Assembly (NCBI GenBank): GCA_047495785.1
Contig: JBLDXI010000007.1
Coordinates: forward strand, 2,356,001 to 2,420,000
DNA from: Lepidodermella squamata
Lineage: Eukaryota; Gastrotricha
Length of the DNA stretch: 64,000 nucleotides
Direction: 5' to 3'
This document shows positions 1-11,018 of this stretch, one piece after another (positions within the stretch are counted from its first letter, which is position 1; every line of letters begins with the position of its first letter). Made by a program: the position numbers and the translations under genes. The notes under the pieces are model-generated. The model searched no databases. It was not told the origin of the DNA and was given only the letters and a program-made list of their open reading frames with translations.

Positions 1-368
1 TCCCGAAAAAACAGCCAAAGCCTTTCCCACATCTCGAAGACGTCTCTTATACGGTAAAAATTGTCATATTATTTAATCAATTTTTTAGGTATTTTTTTTA
101 ATTATTTTTCTAGCGCTATCCTCGACCTCGTACTCCGTACTCTCGGTACTTGGAGAAAGTTGCGACCGAGCTTCAATTACCCGGCCCGTTCGACGAGCAG
201 GACGATAACGCACGTGTGTTAGTTGAGATTGAAGCGAGGTTGCGGCGGCAAAAAACTGAAATAATGGCGGCGACGCGCATCGAACGGCGCCGGGCCGCTC
301 GTGAAGTGCGCGATGTTGGCGATGACGACGACCTTACATCCCAATCCACACCCGTGTCGAGAAACTAA
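1..368 (+). CDS. 3' end of an unknown gene (two exons, partial)
   Basis: The window opens inside an exon (1-53) that ends at a GTAAAA donor. The next exon runs 114-368, after a pyrimidine-rich stretch ending CTAG, and stops at TAA. Joining them in phase 0 gives a continuous basic, Arg/Pro/Tyr-rich segment, then an acidic spot and a likely charged alpha-helix rich in Arg and Glu (about 230-320), ending in a short Asp-rich tail. I do not recognise the family. The helix could be a short coiled coil. The upstream part lies outside the window. The frame match across the intron and the biased composition support a real gene end, not chance. Confidence 0.6.
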
Positions 369-916
369 AATAGCCTAATTACAAATTTTAATGTACAAAA
401 AAATATCGAAAAATCAGTAAAATGGAACAGAGAAATCAAACTGTCTGGGAAAAAGTTTGAGGAGCGCAAATAAAAAAACCATAAAAATCAGAAAAGATTA
501 AGGAAACTAGCCAAACTTAGTAAACTGAGTCTTTTATTCGTTGCAATTAAGTAATTAATTCTTAATTTGTTTAATATCGTGCAGAAAGGCATAATATATA
601 TCGAGTTAATTATCGGCTAAATTAAGGTTTCCAGCACTTTCAAGGTTTCCAATCCTTGTTAGACCCCATCAAGTATAATTTAAAACTTTTTTTGAAAATT
701 CAAAAAGTAATTTGAAAAAATTTAAATTTGAAATCATTTGCGATTTTGGGATATCTGAAAAATCGGAATATTTTAAGAATTTCTGGACTCAAAGTGTCCG
801 AAATCCCGAGCATTTCGAAAAATTGAGTGCTGATACCTTAATTTTTATAGTGAAATAAAATGTATTGACAGTTTTATGATGACACCAAAGGCTAATTGCT
901 GTCGGCTAATAATGTG
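369..916. other. Intergenic, no gene seen
   Basis: AT-rich sequence between two gene ends. It includes the probable 3' flank of the first gene. No ORF, RNA gene or repeat can be supported. Confidence 0.5.
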
Positions 917-1201
917 TCATTTTTTATGCGTTGCCTGATGATGTTGAGACAGTTCGTTGCGGTACTTGACCTTGCAGCAACAGTCAATTGAGCAATTGCA
1001 CGCATCGTTCGCACATTTGCAATTATTGGCCGAGCAACAGCAATGGCAGTTCAGCTGATCGTCCGATTTGCTTTTCGACATTTTCCGACTCAGCCGGCGT
1101 TCCAGCCTAGGGCTGTATGCTGCTTTCGGGTGGTCCTTTGGCGCAAGTTTTACGCAACACGTAGAAATACCGTTGGCGCAAGTTTCACATTCGCACGGCA
1201 T
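917..1201 (-). CDS. Cys-rich metallothionein-like protein (94 aa)
   Basis: Starting at the ATG at 1201, the ORF encodes 94 residues with 16 cysteines. Five are in the first 16 residues (CxC, CxxC and CC patterns). Eleven more lie in a compact C-terminal block (CxCCC, CxC, CxC, CCC). A basic Arg/Lys/Ser linker of about 35 residues separates the two, and the tail is His/Lys-rich. Two Cys clusters with dense CxC and CC motifs and no aromatic core are what metallothioneins show, so metal binding in the cytosol is the most likely role. There is no signal peptide. The linker is longer than in classical two-domain metallothioneins. Frame-open sequence continues 30 nt upstream from a TTG, but the ATG is preferred. 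An upstream exon cannot be excluded. Confidence 0.5.
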   Translation of the reverse strand: MPCECETCANGISTCCVKLAPKDHPKAAYSPRLERRLSRKMSKSKSDDQLNCHCCCSANNCKCANDACNCSIDCCCKVKYRNELSQHHQATHKK

Positions 1202-1373
1202 GTTCTCGTTAGGATTTTGGCAGAAATTCAAAAAAATAATAAAAACGGATAGGTTGTGAGAAATTGTTAAAATAATATTATATTATCAACAGAGTTATTT
1301 TAATGATTTTCACTTGAGGTAATCGCTTCTTTTAAGATTATAATGTAAAATCTCTCAAGTTCAAGTATGATGG

Positions 1374-1646
1374 TTATATTTTGACGTAGTAATTAGAACC
1401 GGCACAATTTCGATTTTTATCCATTCCAGCGCTTGAAACCGCGTTCATTTCATTAATTGTCGGAGGTAGCCAAGATTCGGATGATGAATCTCCGTTTGAA
1501 TAACAATTCTTTGCATCGCTATTGATTTTCGAAGAGGGTATCAGCTTCAGATAGCGAAATACACTGCTTTCTTGCCTCGTGTGATGTAAAAGCGGAATTT
1601 TATCCATTGTGAAAATTGTTAAAATATTGTTTGAATATTTCGGCAT
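1374..1646 (-). CDS. Possible small protein, 90 aa, unknown
   Basis: An ATG at 1646 opens a 90-codon frame. On the same strand a TATA-like box (CTATAAAACC, complement of 1671-1680) lies about 25 nt upstream. A second in-frame ATG follows 13 codons later. The product is polar and Ser/Asn-rich with no recognisable domain. It could be a 5' exon of the Cys-rich gene downstream on the same strand, but I found no convincing splice join. Low confidence. Confidence 0.25.
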   Translation of the reverse strand: MPKYSNNILTIFTMDKIPLLHHTRQESSVFRYLKLIPSSKINSDAKNCYSNGDSSSESWLPPTINEMNAVSSAGMDKNRNCAGSNYYVKI

Positions 1647-4600
1647 TTAAAATCAAACATCAGCTTTTGCGGTTTTATAGACACCTCGCCGGCGTTTATA
1701 TATGTAGAGGTCTGGCAAGTAAAACATCATCACGTGATCCTTCGGCCCAGTCCGTCATGTAAACACGGCTGTAAGCATGTAGTGATTAGCTTATATAATA
1801 ATAATAAAAACGTCGGTCAGGTGAGCGCAGAAAAAAACGAGACGCACGTGATAAGGTGAGTGCTAAATAACATCGGAAAAAAAATTAGAAAAAACATCAC
1901 CTATCAACGCTCAGGAAATTTTCATTGATTGTCAAAAAATTACAGTAAATTCGAAGTAAAATATTTTTGTAATTTTCCGATAAGATTTGAAACGTAACAA
2001 GTTACTGACCCAGTCTAGTTACTTAGCCCAGAATAATTTTGAGAAAATCTTTGATTTTTTTCCCTATTGACACGCGCTACTTTGATAGAGAAAAAATTGA
2101 GGAGCAAGAATTCGAAAACCCTATATTTTTACCCCTTTCGGTTACGGAGAAAGTCCAGTGTCAAGTTGGTCACGTGACCTTACCTGGTGTCACACCTGAG
2201 TGATTATCTCGAGTATGGTGATAGATAGGAAGCCGCTCTCAAAGAAACATCATCAGCGTGATGAGATCTACCTAGAAAGGCGTTCAGTTTGGTCACAGGT
2301 GATGGGGCACAATCGCACAATGACACTTTGGTGACAGTCCCAAAAACGGGTCCTAGCTCATCACCAAGCCGACGAAACACTGGTCATTTATCCTTTTTCA
2401 CCGAATATAAACGACTTCCCAGCGTGTATTTATGTCTTTTAGACACCCTACGGTTGTAGTCACCCAACAGGATTTTTTTGAACCTTTGGACTTCAATTGG
2501 ATAAAATTCAATTCGAAATCGCTAATATTCTTGTTTAATCCGATGAGACCATGGTTTTTATTCAAAATAATTAATATTTGATATATTTATTATCTTTAGC
2601 CGTAAATTGAGGTTTAAGGCAACACCAACGTATATCCTGCCGTACAACTAAATACCGCGAAAAATCGATAAAGAACAGCAAAACTGCATGTATAGCTCAA
2701 ATATTTAATAAAATAAGAATTTACGCGATTTATTTCGCGTCGGACAGTGGTCATTCAATGGGCTCAAATATATAAGACTGTCACCTTGCCTCAGTCAGTC
2801 ATAATAAACAATGTTGTATCGTTATTATTATTATTTGCTACAAATAATATGGATCGCGCGCATTTTGCGGGCATATTTTATTACACGGTGATTGATTCAT
2901 GCGCGCACACACGCGCCTCAAATGTTTGTAAAATTTAGCCCTGCATGATAAAATCATGGTTTTCGTAATAATATAACTGCTAGGTATTATATACGAGCGT
3001 CAATACTACGGATATACATGTCAAACAAAAGCCGGAATATATTTACAAACAAAACGGCGAACAATAGCAGCTGGGTTGATTTCACCTCAAGCTATATCGA
3101 TCAGCATTTTGTTACTCATATTTTTGAGCTCCAGTAAAAACCGCCATTCATACCAGGTTTTATTCAGGTCAAGGTGCGGTCCTCTTAATTTGTCAAAAAC
3201 ACGACCCGCTTCACACTTCAGGCTCATTTTCGGCGCCTTTTGACGCGCCACGCCCTTTACCTAGAGTCAATCGAGATTTCGAGTTATTTTTATAAATTGA
3301 CCAACAATTTCTATACAGGCGGCACGCGTACAACAACAAATTATGTTGGTCAAGAGTAATTTTTCGCTGCACCTTTGTTTTGCAGAATTTTTTAGAATTT
3401 TCATTTGCATTTCTCCGAATTTTTTTACTCGTGTTGGTGTCATTTAGCTAAATATTTTTATTACCATTTTGTTTACAACCAGCGCTGAAAAATGGCGGCA
3501 ACAAATGAGCGTTTTGTAGACACGAGAACCAGCCGCAGTTTGTGTTTAGTAATCATAAACATATTTCGCCTTTTTATACGTTACGTTATATACGCGAGAA
3601 ACATTTTTATTATTAAGGATGACCTTTTATTTTATTGCGTGCGCGCTTTGTTAGAATTTGACACTTTCGCGAGTCACGAGTGAACATTATCATCGACTGG
3701 CTGGCGACGTGATGAGACACGTTCAAAGTATACTCGGCAACTCAGGTGTTGTTTTCAGCCTGCCTATAAAGTTTCATAACGCGCTTGGATACATAATATT
3801 ATTCGCATTTAGATGCCTTTTAGATTTTACTGGTCAGATAAGACTTTTAGCTCGCTAAATGGCTAAACATTCGGCCCGCGCCGCCATATTAGTGTCACAT
3901 CGTTATTTGACCTTTTATATTGCCTGCTACTCGTCTGGCACCTTTATGATGGCTCATCCAAAGTATCATTATTACTATTATTATTGCTGTTCTATGCTAA
4001 TGAGCAGTTGTAATAATAACAAACACCGACACACAATAAAACAAAACGCGCGCTTGTTTAGTGATGGGCCTAAATTGCTAAACTAAACACTGCATTTAAC
4101 GCGCGTAACACAAAACGCGCAAAATATATTTTTTACTAATTTTTGAAAATATTCTATAATTTTGGGAAATTATTTTCTCAACTGTTTTTCATTGCGAGAG
4201 AATTCTTTCATCCTTAGCAACCGTTGCTAGGGTGTTAGCGTCCTAGGCACGGCTTCCTTGTTTAACGTTGTCATTATAGTATTTTACCATTCAAGCGTGA
4301 TAGATCGCGACTTGAGGCGAAGGGTCTGACGAAGGAACACAGCTTCATCCTCTATGAGAACAACCCACCATTATTGTTGACGCAGCCACTTGTGGGCGAC
4401 GCCATGATAATAATAATAGTTCATGGTCACCGCTCTCATTCATTCACATCTCATTTTTCGCCATTTCACGCGTGCCATCAGCGTGTATGCTCAGGTTCCA
4501 GCAGGTCCCGGCTAAAATAATGTCTCACATAAGTATAATGTGGAAAAATAAGAGATGAGCCTTATCTATGTCTCATCATTATATTCATAGCCTCATCATC

Positions 4601-5175
4601 TCGTGTGTATTTATGATGGTACCTGTTTAATGTTAAACACCAGGCTATGCATGTGAATCCATACGCAGAAAATATAACCATAAAAGTGGCCTTTATTCCC
4701 AGGCAACTGCGTAAATGCTATCATTTTGTGTCAACAAAATTAGCTTACAAAATTTCATCATCCACCTTAATAATATTCCATCCTATACGTTCCATTCGGA
4801 ATTTCTAACTAATTGCCGAATTTTTTCCTACTTTCTATGGAATTTCCAGGCTGATGTATAATTCTGCATGAAGTGATTTGATCAGTTAAATATTATTACC
4901 GATTTTTATGAATTGCAAAATTCCGAGGCACTTTCGCAATATATTTTTTTGAAATTTTCAATTTTTTGTAACTATTTTCCTCGCCTTTAGAGCTACAATT
5001 CAACACCGCTTATCGGTATCTTTTTCTTATTTTATGACCCAGATTTGGCTGCGTGACCTCTATTCGATGAAAGTGGGTCATTCTTAAATCAAACTCATTA
5101 TTGCTTTCTCTTTTATGTAGGTCACTGTATCAATAATAATGGATTGAGCTCAATTTTAATCGTTATTTTTACAAA
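1647..5175. other. Long intergenic region with one dispersed repeat
   Basis: About 3.5 kb without a supportable gene. It holds a dispersed repeat at 2041-2290, a few short unconvincing ORFs, alternating CG-rich words around 4100 (acgcgcg) and many AT-rich runs. The TATA-like words near 1690 could belong to the minus-strand ORF. Confidence 0.5.
2041..2290 (+). repeat. Dispersed repeat, copy 1
   Basis: This stretch resembles 12702-12931. Shared blocks include a run around gtcacgtgacct, the block cacctgagcgattatctcgag with one change, and aagccgctctcaaag followed by a similar AGATCTACCT-like end. The two copies are diverged but collinear over about 230 nt. No ORF or terminal repeat identifies the class. 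Confidence 0.7.
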
Positions 5176-5745
5176 ATGACGACGCCATCTTACGGTTTTC
5201 TGACCTCGACCCAAGTCGACCAGCCCATCGGGTCCGGCAAGGCGCCCCAAGTATTCGTCACATCGGCTACAACAACTTCGGCTCAAAATCAAACTAACCA
5301 GCCTTCAGAAATCAAAACTTTAGATAATGATGATAAACAGGGCGTTGCAATTAACAACGTGCCGCAGCTATTCTTTCAGCCAAACGCAACATCCGAAGTT
5401 CCGATGGTGATAAATGCGGGCGGTTATCTACCCGTCGACGAGCAGCAAACCGCAGCGTTGGAGGAGTTCAAAACTCCCGAAAAATCGCCGGGGTGCCTGA
5501 GAAATTTCGCGAAATTCATCTCTGTTGCCTCGCTGTTTTTCGGCTCGTTCTGGTTCGCGATCCCAGCGATTATTTTCGCGTACAACTGCGAGCATTGGGC
5601 GTTTCACACGTTGGCAATTCTCCTGGCGAGTCTATCTATCGCAACGGCAGTAGCCATAATTTATTTCGCGATTTCTTGCACGAAAGAACAGTGCAAATCT
5701 GGCGATTTAGTAATATGCTGCCTATTTTGCTGCATTAAATATTAG
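5176..5745 (+). CDS. Two-TM membrane protein with Cys-rich C-terminus, 189 aa
   Basis: A single-exon ORF starts at ATG 5176 after a short AT-rich leader. Residues 1-105 are polar, rich in Thr, Gln, Asn and Pro, and probably disordered. Two hydrophobic segments follow (about 112-134 and 141-166), joined by a short loop containing a Cys. The C-terminal 23 residues carry six Cys, including CC pairs that could be palmitoylated or bind metal. The layout recalls small two-TM proteins of the CD225/dispanin or LITAF kind, but I see neither signature, so the family stays open. A poly(A) signal AATAAA lies at 5827, about 80 nt past the stop, which supports a real transcript. Confidence 0.65.
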   Translation: MTTPSYGFLTSTQVDQPIGSGKAPQVFVTSATTTSAQNQTNQPSEIKTLDNDDKQGVAINNVPQLFFQPNATSEVPMVINAGGYLPVDEQQTAALEEFKTPEKSPGCLRNFAKFISVASLFFGSFWFAIPAIIFAYNCEHWAFHTLAILLASLSIATAVAIIYFAISCTKEQCKSGDLVICCLFCCIKY

Positions 5746-6555
5746 GCCATGTTGCAGTTATAATTCAACACAAGCAGTGTCAATTGTACCTCAGCTACCA
5801 AATCAGTGAAACTGATACATTTTTTTAATAAAAAAGATCGGACGGAAAGCTTTCAAGCGGTTGGTTGAATAATTGTGATTTTTTAATGTGAAATTATGAA
5901 ACTTTAAACGAATGAGCCTTCAATTAAGTTCAACTTCCTCAAAAAATGAATTTTCTTCCAACCTCAAATTTTCCAAATTTTGGGTTCTGAAGCTCGAATT
6001 TTACTGAAAATATTGATAGGTAAGTTGGGAAATTTTCCTGAATTTTTGTCTGACAGTTTAGCCTCGTGTCCACTTGCTGCAGGTGGCGAGAAGTTAAAAA
6101 ATATTTCGAACTGCATCAACAGTTTTTCAGGATGATGGGTGCAGATTCAGTCGGCGAAAAAAAGAATTTCTTGCAATTATTACAGCGGTCAAATCGGCTC
6201 CTTTTTTGTCGAGCGGTCCTCATTTTCGGAATCGAAGTTTCAGACTAAATTTTGGGCCAAAATATTTATTCGCGAAGGTGGTTCGATTGTTATGATTTTT
6301 GTTCAAGATTCAATCTCGGCGTAACCATGGAAATCAATTGTTTCATTATATTGGTTGAGGGTATTTAGCTTTGTTTCTTATAATTACCCCCTTTTTGTGT
6401 TAATTATTAGCGCGTGAAATCGGACGCTATATCAAACAAAAGCCCGCGAGCAAGGCGTTAAAATCAAGTCCCTATTGTTTCCGCATCACAATTTCCTCAC
6501 AAATCAGCAAAATCACTCATTTTCTCAACATTATTTCATCATTATTTTATGCAAA
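5746..6555. other. Intergenic region upstream of the Sushi-trypsin gene
   Basis: It contains the 3' flank of the two-TM gene and the presumed promoter of the next gene. Small ORFs around 6066-6324 overlap one another and show no domain or coding character. Nothing else is supported. Confidence 0.5.
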
Positions 6556-9500
6556 ATGCGTTTCAAATTTTTGATATGGCTCATAATTTTTTGCTTCATC
6601 GACAGCGGTTTTTGCGGCCGAAATGTCGGGCTGCGGCCGCGGCGTCGCATGGCCACGTGCCCGTTGCCCAACATCCAACAGGGTACAATTCGACTGCAAC
6701 ACGGGTCGAATTTCAACAACTCAATCTCCAGCCGAAATTCAGTCAAACCCGGCACAGTTTTGGTTTTACTCTGCGATAAAGGCTACTCGATTGGCCGAAA
6801 TGAGGCGAATTCAACGATTTGCCTTATCAATGGCCGCTGGTCGAATTTATTAGGCAAATGTGCGATGCGGCATCATGACCCACTTCCGGACGGCGCCTGT
6901 GTCCTGCCGCAGCCGTGTCGAAACGGCCATTTAGACACGTTGTCGGCTGAATTTTTGACCATCAATTCGTCGCGCCGTCGTAGCAGTGATGACATTCTAG
7001 TTGCGCCTGGTTCTCATATCAAAATGACGTGTGATGCCGGGTCGGATTTGATTTTGACTTTTGGAGCCAGTGAAAGTGTTTGCCTGTGGAATGGAACTTG
7101 GTCGAATGAACTCGGCATTTGTCTGCCAAAATCCACACGTAAGTAAAATAAAAAATTATAGGCATAGCTCGAAAATGCATTTAATATTTAAAATCATGTA
7201 CAAATTGCATACAAAATTTTGAAATAATATTAAGGAGGAATTTTCAAACTTGAACAATTTTTCTGCGTGAATTCTTGGACAAGCAGAGTGGCGCAGTGGA
7301 AGCGCGCTGGGCCCATAACCCAGAGGTCTGTAGATCGAAACTACGCTCTGCTAACTGTCAATGTTTTTTTTCTAATCTCGCACCACAAAAAAATGATTAT
7401 GCAAATGAGCGCGAATTAATGGTTGTGTCTGGCTGTTGAATAGGGTCGAATGGCTAAATCTATTGCCACTAAACTTACCTGGCACTGGGATGAACCGAGA
7501 TCAACAAGTCGGTCGCCCCAGGGCGAGGCGGGCCATTGCACTTCGGTCCGCTGACCCCTGCGCTCTGCCTCATCGGTGGAGTCGGGTGCAAAATATTTCA
7601 CTTGGGTATCGGCGTTCGCGCCACACCCGTAAGGAAACTAAACAAATTCCTATTACTAACGACCGAGTACCGAGTCACACCGCTTTGTCAATTTTAACTT
7701 TGACAAGTGATCATTTCGATGTAATTATGGCAACATCGAATGAATTTCGAATTTTTTATTGGAATTTAAAAATAAAATTGGGTAATAAAAAAACTCTGAG
7801 AAACTCTGATTGAAGCGAAAATTCGATCTAAATTTGGTTAATGATTCGAACAAAATAAGATGAAAAATTAGGGTGAGAACAATGAAACTTGAGTTTGGAT
7901 CCATAATGAATTCTGCGTGAATTTCTTTTTATTTTCTGTAATAAATCTATCGGATTTTTTAAAAAGAACAAGGTAGCGTGGCCGAGTGGTCTAAGGCGCT
8001 AGATTTAGGCTCTAGTCTCTTCGGAGGCGTGGGTTCGAACCCCACCGCTGCCATTATTTTTAGCAATATGAAAACCAGTTTATTAGGACAAAGTTCCGTT
8101 TTCCCATTTTAAAAATTTATAATATTGAAAATTAAGTATGGAATTTTTTTGTAAACTTTTATTTTTCAGCGATTGGTTCGTGTCTCGTACCGGACGGGAT
8201 CGAAAACGGGCAGATAGTTGTTGGAACCCTGGACAAGTCGAACGTAACATCCCTGACAGCTATCTTCGCAGCTCACAACGAAAGAATATCACTGAAATGC
8301 AATTTTGGCTTCGAGCCAAACGGGCTTTCCTACGCAATATGCGGCAAATACGGCTGGACGAACGAGCTAGGAAAGTGCCAACCTAAAGGCTCAGCCGCCT
8401 CTACAAAAAAATCGAACGAAAACTCCGAAACCATCCAGTCGCGGTTCAGCTCGACTGAATGTGGCGTTAGCGACGTTATCCATTTTAATTTAAATATGGA
8501 TGGCGAAGGTGAAGTCGCAAATCTACGGGAAGTGACAACAGCCGAGCCGCATGAATTCCCTTGGATGGCTAAACTGGAAATTATGTTCGAGGGCGATCCA
8601 GAATTTCGGCGATGCGGCGGCACTTTGATCCATCGCCGCTTCATATTAACCGCCGCTCATTGTGTCACCCTGGGCCCTATAGTTGCGATTCAGGTCTATT
8701 TAGGCCGGCATAACATGTCCCTCCCTAGCGAATTAGGTCAAGAGCGGCAGCTGGTTAACGCACAACGGGTTTTTATTCACCCTGATTTTAAATTCGATGA
8801 GATGGAATTCGATTTCGCCCTTATTGAACTCAATACGCCTGTGTTTTTTCGGAGGCAGATTCGGGCGATTTGTCTGCCTGATGGGAAAATGTTTCAGTGT
8901 GATGGTGGGCTGAATGGGACACTCGATGCGAATGATTTGAGGCTGGCTATACCTGGAGTCGATTCTTGCAGCCATTTCGTATCGGCCGGTTGGGGAATCA
9001 CAAAAAGTGAGGCAAAATTTTCAATCAAACAATTTAATTAAGGAGGCATTTTTCTATGAAAATTTTAAATTTTGTTTCCAAAATTTAGATATCGGGAACA
9101 CGGAATCGGATATTATGAAGCGATTTGAACTTCGTTATTTGCCATACTCTGATTGTCAAACGCGTTACAAGGACGTGGGCATCAAAATCACTGATGCGGA
9201 AATTTGCGCTCAACCCGTCACGCATGACAGCCCGGATACATGCGAAGGCGATAGGTAAACAACTGTCATTTTGTGAATTTAAATTCAAATATTTCGAGTC
9301 TGGTAGTTGCTGGATCCCTAATTAATATTTTCCTGGTTCCTTTCCAGAAATTCAGGATATCAAAGGCTAGACAATTTTATTCCTGATGGCATTAGCATAT
9401 TAATCATATTAATCATAAAAAAAATTCAAAACTTTTGCGTGATTTTCTACATAAGGCCTCATCATGCATAATTATGAGAATAAGGCATAATAATGATTTT

Positions 9501-9982
9501 AAAATAAAATTATTCCAAAAAAGATTTGGTGCACAGGTAACTTACGGTTCCGCTGAAAGATATCCTGCTAGTATTCCAAACTATTGATTTTTTTCTTTTC
9601 CTAGCGGCGGGCCTCTGATTTGCTACCAAGATGGCCGTGCTTACGTTGTTGGGTAAGTTAATTTATTCATTTTCCGCAATTTTTTGAACAATTCATCTTT
9701 AGCGTGACCTCATTTGGATCGGCTTCATGCGGCGATACCGATCGACCCGGAGTTTACAGCCGGGTTTGCCGAGTTATGCCGTGGATTAGGGCAGTTCTCA
9801 ATGGGATACACGGCTTCGATCTGCCACTGGAACGACCAAGCCGCGAAGCACTGGCTCGCCTAGCCTCATCGATGGCACTGACCGCAAAGCCGCAGAGCTT
9901 CAAAAATGACACCGCTACTAATAGGAAAATATCGTTGTACCTCGATCACAAAATGCCGAGCGCTGATTTATCGGAAAAATGA
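6556..9982 (+). CDS. Secreted Sushi(x3)-trypsin-like serine protease, 637 aa
   Basis: Exons 6556-7138, 8170-9006, 9089-9254, 9605-9652 and 9703-9982 join in consistent phase. ATG 6556 is followed by a hydrophobic signal peptide. Two CCP/Sushi modules (Cys pairs ending in a GxWSN..G.C pattern) lie in exon 1 and a third opens exon 2. A Ser/Lys/Asn linker precedes a chymotrypsin-fold S1 domain with TAAHC (His57), DFALIEL (Asp102) and CEGDSGGP (Ser195). Asp sits six residues before the Ser, predicting trypsin-like Arg/Lys specificity. The Ser195 codon is split by intron 3. CCP-S1 architecture is known from complement- and clotting-type proteases, so an extracellular immune or coagulation role is inferred. 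Intron 1 carries three RNA genes. A poly(A) signal AATAAA lies at 10060. The C-terminal 60 residues after the protease domain are an unusual basic extension. Confidence 0.9.
7282..7353 (+). tRNA. Initiator tRNA-Met (CAT), copy 1
   Basis: A 72-nt cloverleaf folds by eye: acceptor AGCAGAG with CTCTGCT, D-stem GCGC/GCGC, anticodon stem CTGGG/CCCAG around CCCATAA, and T-arm TGTAG/CTACG. Initiator marks are the A1-U72 pair, three consecutive G-C pairs in the anticodon stem and the T-loop ATCGAAA. Anticodon CAT is at 7314-7316. It lies inside intron 1 of the Sushi-trypsin gene on the same strand, and a T8 run follows 3' as a Pol III terminator. Confidence 0.95.
7399..7470 (+). promoter_or_regulatory. 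U1 snRNA upstream promoter block with octamer
   Basis: The octamer ATGCAAAT at 7399 lies exactly 72 nt upstream of the U1 start, and the same octamer sits exactly 72 nt upstream of the second U1 copy (56242 to 56314). The last 35 nt before both U1 copies are nearly identical (gtcgaatggctaaatctatt core), as expected of a proximal sequence element. The octamer-PSE reading is inferred from snRNA promoter knowledge in other animals. Confidence 0.6.
7471..7630 (+). ncRNA. U1 snRNA: U1 spliceosomal snRNA, complete copy
   Basis: The RNA starts AAACTTACCTGG, the segment that pairs with 5' splice sites. Stem-loop I follows, then CCCCAGGGCGAGG, the stem-loop II loop ATTGCAC (U1A binding), GCTGACCCCTGCG, an Sm-like site AAAATATTTCA, and stem-loop IV GGGTATC-GGCGTTCGCGCC-ACACCC. 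The order and about 160-nt length match known U1. It lies in intron 1 of the Sushi-trypsin gene, between tRNA-iMet and tRNA-Leu, on the same strand. Confidence 0.93.
7972..8053 (+). tRNA. tRNA-Leu (TAG), copy 1
   Basis: An 82-nt class II tRNA. Acceptor GGTAGCG pairs with CGCTGCC, the anticodon stem CTAGA/TCTAG surrounds TTTAGGC (anticodon TAG, 8006-8008), the long variable arm is CTCTTCGGAG, and the T-arm GTGGGTTCGAACCCCAC is perfect. There is no intron. The sequence is identical to the copy at 55974. Confidence 0.95.
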
Positions 9983-11018
9983 GCGTGTCAATCGAACATT
10001 TAATTTGTCAACAATAGAGTCGCATCTTGAACGGCTGTTTGCAAGCTAAAATTAATCTCAATAAAACAAACAGTGCGCGATGAGAGCGCGAATTATCACA
10101 TCACAACAGGTATTACATTAACTACCTGTGAGTAACAATTTATTGTTTGCCAGATAAATTCAGGAAAAGCAAATACAGTAGTAAGATTATAAAGCTATAA
10201 AGTGGCGCGTTTTAAGTGTCGCGCTACATTCCTGCATAATATGTGCATCTTTTCGCTCGCAAATTTTTTAACGCGCGCGCGTCACAAGAAGTGTGCCGCG
10301 TGCGCGCGCAAATTGCAATGTGCGTGCGTTGCGCACTTTTATTATATATGCGCGCGCGCGTTGTGAGAAAAGCAGCGCGCTCATTGCGCATATGCGCGCG
10401 CGCGTAACGGGACTAGTTTTTAGCGGAATTTGCCAATTTTGAAAAATTAGCCTTATATTTCCATTGCAGCTTTGATATATTATTAGACATGCGCGCTGTG
10501 GAATATTTTCTCGAAAATATTAATAAATAATTTATTTGCTAAAACACAGTCATTAGCCGCAAACGGTGCGCGCAAAAGTAGCGCTCGGCCAAGGAAAAAG
10601 AATAAAATAAACAAATTTTCTTATTACAGCGATGATGTTTTGCGGGCCTGTATACAACAATAACAACACTGTATTCCTCTATATACCTCGAGACACGACT
10701 TACATATATAAGTGTTAAGCAAAAAACATATCGCCTTGATCTAGCGGCGCTCGTTGGCTCTCGCTTCAAGAGGGAATAGTAAAAAAATAACATCGGTAAT
10801 TACCTCGAATAACACCGGCTTATCACGCGCTTCTAATCATCTCGCATAAAAATGATAGTGGAAAACAAGCCTACTTCTTTTAATTGCAATATAATTTCGC
10901 AATTCAAATTATAAATGAATTTAGATCTCTGTTTATTACCTCTACAAAATTGTTTGTTATTGACCGTTTAATATTTTTTTTAGAAATTTAGTATATTAGC
11001 GCAAATCTCGCAAATGCA
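9983..11018. other. Intergenic, with alternating purine-pyrimidine tract
   Basis: Contains the 3' UTR and AATAAA (10060) of the upstream gene, a GC-alternating stretch around 10262-10410, and the promoter region of the next Sushi gene. A minus-strand 84-codon ORF (10539-10793) has no coding support. Confidence 0.5.
10262..10410. repeat. CG/TG-alternating low-complexity tract
   Basis: Several runs of alternating purine and pyrimidine (gcgcgcgcgt, gcgtgcgcgcgc, atatgcgcgcgcgcg) are packed in 150 nt of otherwise AT-rich DNA. Such DNA can adopt the left-handed Z form. Confidence 0.6.
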
